Source: Allacma fusca
Taxonomy: Eukaryota; Arthropoda; Collembola; Symphypleona; Sminthuridae
NCBI GenBank assembly: GCA_947179485.1
Contig: OX359249.1
Coordinates: 1,612,001 to 1,676,000 of the forward strand
DNA: 64,000 nucleotides
Reading direction: 5' to 3'
In this document: positions 22,401 through 34,400 of the stretch, piece after piece
Layout of the letters: every line of letters begins with the position of its first letter
Numbering within the stretch: position 1 is the stretch's first letter
Notes under the pieces: generated by a model
What the model saw: only the letters and a program-made list of their open reading frames with translations
What the model was told of the DNA's origin: nothing
Database searches by the model: none
Made by a program: the position numbers and the translations under genes

Positions 22401-25400
22401 ATCGGAGATTTCTGTCCCCCATAAAAATTAAACCTTATAAGAATTCTCATAAGCACTGTAAATGGATGGTGGGACAAGGTAAATGCGTCCCTTAATAACA
22501 AGAAACCCTTTATAACGCCCAAGATGCATAAATGGTGCTATGTTATAACCTTTATTAAGCGTAAAACCCTGCCGATGCGAAATACTCGAACAATTCGAAG
22601 CATTGTAGGAGGGAAGGGAAATCCATCTTCTCCGATGAGGTTCCCCGCAGCGAGTTCCACAATGGAACCAATCACCAGAATAAAATCAAAGAGATTCCAC
22701 AGAACGGTGAAGTAATACTGACGAAGGCCAATGATTTTTACTATCGCTTCTATAAATATCTTTTGATTTCCGCAAAGTCGTTCAAATAATCAATTTCATG
22801 TACGTAATAGTGAATCATACCTAATGCATAAACTGTTGCGAAGAAAAAATTCATCCCAGAGAGCATATGATGGTAAATACTTGGCATGTTGTGCCTCTCG
22901 AAGGCAAGGGTCACCATGTTCAAGAAAATCATTACAAATATTGCAATCTCAAATCTGCAAAGAATCCCATTTTAATTAACAGTAAGCAATGACCAGCCCA
23001 AGGCACTGATGTTGTAATTTTTTGAGAAAGAGGGTATATGATTCTGTCCTACTACATTTCGGTCAATTGAGCCAATTATTATTCTTGTCTTTAAAAAGTA
23101 ATTATCTAAGATGTCAACATAAATACTGGTTTTTCACTCTGGACACAGGTTTTCACTGGTCCAATAATGCAAGTAACCCTCATAAAATAAATGACTTTGG
23201 ACTTTTCCATGGGCGTAAAAATACTTTGAAACGCTGTCCTTGTAGCGAATTTCATTGGGATTCACTTAAGTCGTATAACATCTTCCTAAGTCGAAAATTG
23301 AGAACTCAGGAACTAGAAACATGAGGCAAAGTTTGGGAGTTGTTTTAAAGAGTTTTAAGAACAATAGTTTTATTTGTTTCAATCTTGCTTCATATGTTTA
23401 GATATTGAGACTGTAAGTTTTGACTTAGAAAGATATAAGATTCAAATGAATCCCCGTGAAATTCGGTACAAACAAAGCGTTCCGAAATATGTGTAGAATC
23501 AGGGGACTGTCCATGAAACAATAGCAAGATCATAAATTCCTGCTTTCCCGCATCTTTCTCAACTGCTCTCTTCAAGATGAGCTTCCCAAACCTTAATCTC
23601 CACTCTTACTAGTCATGCCCAGAATTCTCAACTTACGGTCCTGTTAGACAGCTTTCTGAAAAGCCCGTAAAATTTCCTACAACGTATCGTCAGAAGATAT
23701 TTTAAAAAAACTTTTGGCCGAGAATAAAAACTCAAATTTCCTTCAAACGTTACTTCAAACACTCGCGTCGGTGTTTGTTTTGGCTACGCTGCGTTGTTCT
23801 TTAACTTATCTTTTTGGAACCTTATTCCCGGAAAATAACATTGTCAAAAGCTAGAAAATATTTCAAAAAAAATCCTGTAGTAGTGTCTTACTGCATACAG
23901 TACAACATGATTAACTGCCGGAGATACAACATGGGATATAATCCTTTTGTGGAAACAGTTTGTTTCTATCATGTTATCACGTAGCCAGGCAAGCAGTTTT
24001 AAATTATTAAAATTAACATGGGATAAGTTACTTTTTCGATTAGAAGCAATATGATTAGCCGATACTTTCAGTAAATTCAAAATGGGCAAATTCATTACAT
24101 GCCTAAAGCAAAATGAACATTGCAATGTAGATTCTTAATATCTTGTATCTGTAGGTATTCTAAACTATGCACTGCAAAACTGCACGATGTTCATTTTGAA
24201 ATTACGGGACTTGCATCTGGCTCATTACGCTTATGATACAACAATGTTTAGCCCGTGTTGTCTCTTGACCGACGGTAAAATCTTAAAACCAGTGCCTGTC
24301 ATGGGAACGGGTCACACCCGGGTGTTTGGGTGCAGGAACGGGAACGGGTATCATATGGGTGCAAAATGTTTTCACCCAAAAGTGTGGGTACAGGTTTGGG
24401 AACCAACCTTTCCCATTATAGTATGTGGGAACAGGAACCCATATGGGAACGGGTGCAATAAAGGCTGAATGGGATCTGTACCCAACAGGAACGGGAACGG
24501 TATGCTCAAAAACCCGTTTCTGCTCATGCGTACCCGTGTACAGAGCAATCTTGCGAGCGTAACGATAATTACATGATTGATTTGTTTTGGTGTGGTGTGA
24601 CCGACTTTTTTTGTGTCTTTGTTGTAGTTTAGAGGCAAACGCTCTTTGTTTGAACAGATCATCCCACGTCGAATGATGAAATGTGACAATAAAAATTAAT
24701 TATATGCGTTGTGTTGTGCTTAGCAGTTGTAAGGTGACTTAAAAATTACAAAATTAATTACCTAATTGTAAGTAAAATGAAATATAACAAATAGAATGAG
24801 TGGAATTGTGTGTATCCATTGTTAGCAAAAATTGAAAAAATAAGTATATATGTACTGTATAATGTATAACTTTTATCCTTGAATATATGAACTTCCGTTT
24901 CGGGTACGGGAACGGGTTCCAGGGTTTTGGGTACGGGTTTGGGTGCACCCAAAATTAATTTTTGGGAACGGGAACGGGTTTGGGTGCTATAATTTTAAAA
25001 AATTCGAGTCTGGGTGCGGTACTTTTGTTCACAAGATTTCGGGTGCAATTTGGGAATTGGGTTCTGCCTTGTACCCAAACCCGAACTGTGGGAACGGGAA
25101 TGGGAACGGGGACGACTTTTCTGTTCCCATGACAGGCACTGCTTAAAACAAGTACTTATTGCGTTTAGTAGGTTTAATAAAATCATGCTAAGAGTGTAGT
25201 TTGGCAATATAAGCAGAAAGGAAATCCCATATTGTAACTCCATTGTACACTTTGTGTTCACACATTGCATCAGTCACCTTCTAGACATTGAGATATCATA
25301 AAAGAGGGACAAGAGCGCATTGTGAGGCCGTTTTATCACTTTTCGTGGTTTCTTCCTTCCAAGTTTTTTCATCGCTGTGTAGTAATTCCGCTGACTTGGT

Positions 25401-28400
25401 GTGAGTAAAACTTCAACCAAATTCCCTTCATACTGCAAAATACAACAAAAGGGATGATTTAATCCAATGATTTAACTACAAATGTGCAAGAACTGATTTT
25501 CTTATGAAATGATGTAATCATTGCTACTGAAATTTATATTTTCTAATACAGTTCTCCAAATTTACCTTTTTCTTGAGTCTGTTAAAGTTATCAATGATAA
25601 CACCAATAAAGAGGTTGAGAGTGAAAAAGGATCCGAAAACAATAAAAACAACATAAAAAATGTAGGCTTGTGTATTACTATCTCTCTCCGGTTGTTCATT
25701 GATTTCAGTGGAATCTACAGAAGCTTGCATGGCTTCCATCCATCCCTCAAATGTGGCCTATATATTACAAATGTAATTATTATTTCATCTGACAAACCAT
25801 GCTAACGATTTTAATTCATGTCTCACCACTTGAAATAAGATCAAATATCCTTGAAGGACATTATCAAAGTTTGGAGTCTGATTAATCCATGACCACTGAT
25901 TCGTATTATTGCAGCAGTCGGATCGATATTTCACTTGCTATAATTCAACATTATTATTTAGTTCATCTCCCAGGATCAAAATGAATAATTCCAAGTAGCT
26001 ACACCACACTACAATATTTTTACGGACATCTCTTAAAGTTGACTCTTAATACACCTTTAATAATTAATATTGCCCAGTTTCTTATTAAATAGTTATCATA
26101 AATTAGAAGATAATTACTTACAGAGTTAAATAGTTACGTTATTTTCATGCTTTCAAAATACTTGTAACCAATAAGATTAATGAAAAATATGAACAGGAAA
26201 AATCTATAAATTACTACTCAAGTAAACAACAGTGAACTCTCTCTGTCAGAGGATCCTTAGTCAGAATAGTTTTGCTTCTACAGATAAAATACAGATACTC
26301 TTATTTCTATAATTCAAACAACTTTTATAGTGAGACTACTCCGTATAACTACACTTATTAAAATGATAAAAAAACATTTAACCTACTTCAGTAGACACAG
26401 TATCCCCTTCTTTATTATCCACACATTTGTGAAATTTCCCCTTGAAGATCTGCACTCCAACAATAGCAAAAATAAGCCAAAATAGAAGACACACGAGCAG
26501 AACGTTCACAATAGAAGGAATGGCAAACATCAGAGCATTTACAACAATCTACAAAACAAATGAAGTAGAATCCGAGAGTTAACAACCAGATTAAAATAAT
26601 ATTTCAAAAATAGAAAAAATTCTTGGATATACACACCAAGAAATGTCTTTACAAGGGGCGGGTTTATGATCGGTATTTACTGAGTCAACCCTAGCATTTA
26701 CACAATACTTAGGAATGTTTATCATTAATAGTTATAAGCAAGACCCGTCCCTTGCGAACCCCTTATAACGAAATTTTAGTGTAGACGGAAATGATCTAAC
26801 TTTCATTCCCTGCCACCGAGAAATGGCTCGGAGAGGTCGAAGAGCACGAAGCGTTCGTAACGCTTTGAAAGCTGCAATCTGACTCTTTCGGGTTGACTGG
26901 CCCGGTTTCCCTTTATTGAGCATCCCGTAACGCCATGACACAACACTGACCTGTTGAATGTGTGAAAGAATAATTTTGAGAAACATTAAAAGTGTGGAAT
27001 TGAATGGAAGGAAAAAATACCCACCACCACAACGAAAAAGTCGAGAAGTGTCCAGGAACTGGTGAAATATGACCAAAGCCCAAGGCCAAACCACTTGAGT
27101 AACATTTCCATCAAGAAAATACCTGTGAAGGTAGTGTTGATGTAGAAAAGAGCATCGTTCAAATCTTTTTTATGTTGCAGTGTCACATCTTCAAAGCAGA
27201 GAGTAATGCTAGAGGCAAGAATGAGTGCTAGGATGGTCCATTCGAAGATGGGATGGCACACGATTTTAGTGGCAACCCATCTAGCAGAGTCCCACTTCAC
27301 CCATTGTCTCCTCCTCAACCAATTAGTCAAGCAGCAATTCAAACTCCAGCATTTCATTGGAATACACACCTCGGGGTTCCTATTTTCTTTTAATAGTGGT
27401 ATCGTCCCGGACTGTGAACAAAATCAATACGGGATCAACATTGGTTCAATCAGCATTATAGGGCAATTTTTGAAACCTGCAATTTTTGGGAGTAACACAG
27501 TCAAAAAACTCGTGTAATAATTTTATTGTCCACTACATTAAGTTTTGTTCTGAAGATTCCGTGACCTCTGTGCAAATGGCAGGGATCGATTTATTCCACT
27601 TCTTCAGTAAATGTTTCCAAAATCAGCTTTTCCCAAAGTTTTCGAAAAATCTCAAAAAAGCTCAAAAATACAAAACTAAAATATTCTAAGGAAATACATT
27701 TTGGTACTTCCTTGGGGTGTTTACTACCCGTATAGCAAGTATTGGAACTCTGCCATGTCATATGGAGTGTTTCAAAAAAATCAGTAGTAATTTGCGCAAG
27801 GTCTGAAAAAACGTTTCTGTATCGAGGATATATCTGAGACACTGCCAACTACTACAATAGCATGTTCCGGATTATTTTCTGAATATTCACAGCACATATG
27901 CTACCCTCTGACATGTCGAAATAGGAGGTTGGGAATAGAGTACCGAAAAATCGGTCCCATCTTATCCCTGTTCAGGCTCGGATTTTCAAACCCGCGATCA
28001 AATCAAGGCTATGTAACGCCATGGGAAGGAGATTTTTTGGCATTTTTCAACACATCTGATCTGCCTATATACCCGCACTTCAGAAACTTATTTAATTTTT
28101 TTCACCTTAGCACCACCACAGTGTGTCTCATTGGAAACATATATTTTGACAGATTCAAAGCGTGGGAACGTATTTTCTATTAGACACGACCTAAGGCCCG
28201 TACACCTTTTCTTTAAAGGTAAACAGAAAAAGGTGAACATCTTTGCGAACATCTTGAACTAAAAGCAGTTTTTCCTAAAGGCAACACGAACCACATAAAA
28301 GGACATATCGTTAGGGAAGAAGAAAGTTGGCTAGTTGCAATTTCAATTGAAAGCATAATTCATATTTTGCTTGAAGACAAAATGAACTAAATGAAACTTG

Positions 28401-31400
28401 ACTCGTTGAAAGCATTATGAAATACATGAAGTTCTCACTTGAAGCAAAACGGACCAACTGCATAAACAATGTTGTGCTGCATGAAGCCAATTTTGCCTGT
28501 AGGGTGAATTGCATCTATTACATTTTCTTTTAAATAATACAATTATTCCCAATTGCCTTATTAGCGAAACTGCAAGTAGACCCGTATGCTTTTAATCGAA
28601 AATGCATCTAGACCCTTTTAGCTCTTCACCAACATTAGTGTGCCACGCAGTTGTAAATGATATGGTGGAAGCGATGCAAGTAGGCTATTTTGCTTCTAGG
28701 ACAAATTGCCCCTGGTCCATTTTGTTTTTGACCCATTGTGCTTTTGGTATTTAATGAAGCTACGCATCCTTTTGCGTCTAATAAAAACGCTGATATATAT
28801 TAAAATGTTAATTAATAGTGACGAGATTTGTTGTGCAATCACCTCGGTGGCTCCAAGCGCAAAGGAACTTTGTCTTTGTGCTATATGCGCATTGCCTCTC
28901 ATATTATAGCGGGCCGACCTGAGTTGCTTCTTCCGCAAATAGGTCTTCTCTATCATTTTTTCAGCCACAGCTTTCCGGTTCATGATAAGTATTTTCTTTG
29001 CAACTTTTTGAAATCTTGCTCTTCCTACCGAATCACTGGGAAGCTAAGAAATACATTAAATGACAAATTTTCAGAAATTAATTGTAAGTTCAGACCAGGT
29101 ACAAGGAAGGCCAGGAAGCAACTTTTAACTACCATTGCATGCTTCCTTTGCAAATCAGGGCTATGATGCGTGAATTCGATTTCCTCCGTAGAACCCAACT
29201 CACTAGACTGGCTTCTTTGTGACATCCACATGCCGACGATATGCTTCTTCAGTATTTCTGATTTTTTCCCCGAAGCCTCCAGTTCTTTCTATAATGACCA
29301 AGAGTACATTATTATTTAGAAATTAGTATTTACTGGTTAAAACTACAAACTTGAAAAATGTACATTTACTAACACTAGTACTCAAAAATATGACCTCAAA
29401 GAATACAATTACCGCAAAACCCAGTCGAAAAATAATTTGTATGTAAATTTTTACCTTACAAATACAGAAAGTTTGTGCATATATGTATACATACCTCTCG
29501 TTCAGATTCTAACTGCTCCGTGTCAAAACTGTTGAGGAGAAGTGCAAGGAAGAGATTGAGGATGATGAGATTGCCGAAGATGAAGACGGGGAGAAAGATG
29601 AAAAAACATTTGTACTCATGTTCTGCTTTTGCAGTTGCTTCGAAACACTCGATCAAGGGCTCAATCCACTCGCCACACAAGACACGGAAGACTAACATAA
29701 AAGCGAATCCGAAGTTCTGGAAATTCCACCTAATTTTAATTAATTATGAGAAATGTAACATTTTTCAAAAATAGAATTTTGCTCCGAGGGGAAGTTGAGT
29801 GAATGAGACGCTCATTCTCTACCTTGGAAATTTATCTTCATCTTCACCGCCTTTCGCAGGGTCAAATGCTTTTCTTGTGTAGTACTTCCCAATCACTTGC
29901 AATCCCAAGATGGCGAACATGTAAAGTACAAGGACCAGAACCAGCGTTAGATTCCCCAGCGCCCCAAACGTTGAGAAGATGATGTTGAGGAGGACTTTCA
30001 TTGTGATCCAGCTCTGAGCAAGCTTAAATACCCGTAGCTGTTAGAAAGTAAAACAGCTGTCATGAAAGTTACTTTTACAAGGAGATAATAATTCTTAATT
30101 TCAAGGAGAAAAAACTGACTAAGCGAAAAACACGGAAGCCGATGGAGCTGAACGAAGGGAAATATAACTCGCTCAGTGAATCTATTACACTTAGGATCAC
30201 AATCACCAAATCAAAGTTGTTCCACCAACTCAAGAAATACTCTCTTTGTAGTGCACTAATCTTAAGAATGGCTTCCACGAGAAACATTGCAGAGAAGATC
30301 TAAAACACATAAGATATGCATCTGTTATGAATGTATTCATCCTGACGAAATCAGTACAGGTCAAGCTCCACATAAAATCAAGCGTAGATTGACTGATTGT
30401 TTAAGATAGCTGCTTGAATGTAAATTGACATGATTGTGTCTGGATAGAAATTGGTTGCGACCAAGGGGGCTACTGTTGCCCTTTTTCAAATAATTTTCTC
30501 ATCAACATACTGTAGTCCCATGTCGTTTTACGTCCTGCAAAAACCCCATGTTGTATGTACTATAATGAGGCTACGAAATAGCGATGCAAGTCGTCTATTT
30601 TGGTTTAAGGAACAAGTTTACTTCACTAGATCTTGTGCTGTAATTTAGTTGCAGTTTTGTCGCTTTTGTGGTATTTTGTTGCAAAAACAGGAAAACTTTG
30701 AAATATTTGTCAGTAAAACGGCATGCTCAGGTAAATGCTGTGATCAGTTATTTAAAATTGAAAACCTAACCTAAAATATGATAACATTGAAGAGATATAA
30801 TGAGTGAAATGGGCATTAACAGGTAAATGTGGTTGAACGGGTGTAACGTGTAAGTGTGCTCACGGAACTGAAGTTCGTAGTAATTATCTACAGTAGTAAT
30901 CGTAACCTTTGACATCACATATCTCGGGAACTATAAGTCTCCTGACAATTCGTTCAGATTCTTAATCTACTCCTTAAATAGTGACTGTACAACTTGTTTT
31001 TCAAAATAAAATAGTGAAGAGGGGCTACTGAAGTAGTAAACTTAAGTCGGTATTAATTGTAAGTGGTCAATTACACTTCTAAGTCGTTTTGCTTGTAATC
31101 GAAAACACATATAGTACGGTTAGTTTGTGCTTTTTTCCATGGATTTTTACTTTTATACTGAAGCTTTACCAAACTTGTATAGACCCGAATAAAATTCAGA
31201 AATTGACTTGCTCAAGTTCAACAGAAATCTGACGTGAACTTGACTATAATTCAAGTAGTACGTAATTATAATGCTTCCTTGTACGAATAATATACTCACG
31301 TGGTTACTTTTGGCCAACAAATCTTTAAGCCAATCCGGCTGTCCGTGATGCTCACTCGCTAGGAGTGCCGTGTTGACAATGATCACCGAAGTGATGGCTA

Positions 31401-34400
31401 TTTCAAACGCCCTGCTAATTACGATTGGTTTCAATTTGTCTTTCATGCATGCTAAGCACGTCGTGCAGTAATTCCGGGGTCGGATCGTAGCATCCATTAG
31501 AGTTGAGGTTTGTATACCCTCTGCACAAATTATGTGTAGATTCAGTTGATAACTACAATGTTATATAAATAAGTTACCAATATAGGTAATCTTTTGTTAT
31601 AAACTTAATAGGATTTCCTTACTGAAGCCAAAGCGACTTTTTGAGCCTAAAATCTTCACAGCGCCAGTTTCTGCCTGTAGAAAAAAAATTAATTATGTCT
31701 ACCAAAGATTATTTACCACAATTATTATCATATGTAACAATCAATAAATGACATGGCATATATTAACAAGTTTCATACATGTCCAGAAGGAGTCTTAACT
31801 CGAACGATTTTCTCCCGATTACCAGGAGATGTAATGTCTGCAACTGAAGGAAGGGATCCACCCAGGTCTGGATAATCTGTAATTTTTATCGTACGTATCA
31901 GTAAATACAGTGCACTCCGTGATTTAAAGGACCTCTAAAGAGAGGAGACTGGGTGCTGGACGTTGCATAGAAAAATTAGATTTCAGGTGAATTGGAATGT
32001 GCTCAAATATTCTTGCTCCTATTGAGATAATATTCTAATAGTGGGTACAGTTAGATGTGACGTGTTTAAAAAAAGCTTAAACAATACACGTAACCAGGAA
32101 ATTCAATTACCCAGACCTAAAAGGGATGTTAAAAGAACTGTGTGAAACGTTGAAATATTTGTATTGGGAGAACTGGGATGTAGCTCAAGGTACGGTTACA
32201 TATATTTTATGATGTTTTGTTTATACCTGGAATACCTTTGCTTGGGTCACTAGTGCCCACCTTATGAGGTTTTCCTTCCCCAGATAGCCGTCGTCCCAAT
32301 AAAGTTAAAATGGCGTTGTGCAAATTCGACCGCTTTTTCTCGCCAAATTCAGCGATTGAGTCTTCCTCTATTTTTTGGATTCCAAGAGGATTTTAATAGA
32401 TTTACCGAAGATAGATTAGACTATGTGGAGTAGCAATTAATTTGTAGATGCTCATACGCCTTGCCATGGTTTGGTTTTGCAATGTTCTTGCAATCATTTC
32501 TCTCTCGGAGGGGGAGCGCTTTCTGTAATTCATCATGGCTGTTATTTTTAATTTGGTGGGGTCATCGAAGCTAAAGGTTGAGGCATGTCGGTTGATACTC
32601 AATTTTTGATGCTTCGTCATTGGAACCTGACCATGCACAATTAATTCGGTACTGTTGCATACATATTTTATACAGTACATAATAGGTAAGCAGATGCAGT
32701 CAACTGTCAAAATCGGTGGTTTCATTGCATGATACCACCCATGAAAAATAAGGGATTTCATCGTTGATCCCAACTGCTATAAAAAAGGTTAACCCAATAC
32801 ATGTATTGATGCACATGGGTTATAGCGATTCCGGTGAAATTCGAATTGCTGTAGGATGCTTTAAAAACGTTAGCTACTGAATTTGAGAGCAGTTGTTTTG
32901 CTATTTGCGACTATCAAATTGCGGACACGGGAAATTGTTCTTACCACCGTTGACTGATGATACTCTTCTTCATAGCTCATGGCTACCACGGCTAACATGA
33001 GGTTGAGGAGGTAGTAGAATCCCAGATAAATGACAATAATGCAGAACAGTACTGACAGGGGACTTGTGGTAGACAGAATCTGAAAAGGTTCCAATTATTG
33101 TGCAACATATAACAAATAAATAACAAGAGCCAAGTGAACGTACTAAGTCATAAGGTCTCTCCCAAAAGTCAGTAGTGAGGAGCTGGAAGGTTGTGAGCAT
33201 GGAATATAGGAAATCATTAAAGTTAGTCCAACCGTTAGCAAAACTTTCTCCAATGTCTTTCAAACAGACATATCCTTCTGGACAGAGTCTGGAATGACCA
33301 GAAAAATGAATATATTGATTAATATATTTTAATCCTACTATAAAAATGACATTGTCGTAAAGGGTAGTCAAATCTAATTATTTCGGAACATAATTGTCAC
33401 AACAGAGGAAATGCTCTCGTACTCGTACTATGAAAAAGTCACGCTCTACCTGCTGAAACTTCCATTTCCACAAGGCACATGTTCTTCCACTGGATAGCTA
33501 TCTTTTCGCAATAGCCAGTTGTTTTCCTGATTTATCCATCTGTGCGGATATTTCAATAATTCATATTTGTTCTCAAGTTATTGCATATATGTATAAGAGA
33601 CAAAAGTGAAAATTTGCAAAATCTGGTGAAACACGAGCATTTATAAACACAATTTTTGAAGAAGCAAAAAAGAGCATCTTGAATAATTGCAACTGTTGTT
33701 GTCGTTGCAATACTGTACAATGTGCGAGTGCTTACTTTTGCTTCGATAAAATATTGTCCGAACAGGCTGTGGCATTACGAATATTCATTTTGACAATTAC
33801 AAATTTGCATAAATTCCCTTTTCCTTCTTAGCCAACGCAATGTCCATAGAACTAACTTGAGAGCGTAATCCAAACTCCTGTTGGTTTTTTAGGGTACCGA
33901 TTTTAGCTCAGTACTCATTTAAAAAAAAAGTTTAGTAGTAGTAAAATATTTTACAAGCGTCAAATGTTTACTCTGTTATTGATTAAATGTTAAAATTAAT
34001 TAATAATGTTGATAAAACACTAGAGATGAAAGCTGCTTTACCAGATTTCCAAGTCTGAGCAAAACCACACATCCCAAAAAGAATGTTAGTGCTTTTGGCG
34101 CATACGTAATTACGTATAATATATATTATTTCACAATGCATATTGAAAACTATACAGATATTAAAAAGACGATTATCTTATTAATAGTCAAGGACTTTGG
34201 ATTTCGCCTCGTTTCGAATGAAAACCATAATTAAGGTCGTCATTTGTGGTTTTGTTGGGAAATGGAGGACTTACTCGTACCAAAGCTTGTCAGCATCCGG
34301 GTCGTTAGGTTGGATTGGCCCGCCAGCAAGCTCACTGATGTGTCTGGTCCCTTTCTCAAGTACCATTTTAAGGTGCTCCACACCATTTTTAATGAGGACA

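Noticed and set aside
28696-28983. Candidate II-III linker exon of the channel (95 codons, basic)
   Set aside because: No acceptor or donor in the phase needed to bridge exons 16 and 17, and the sequence does not resemble a channel linker.
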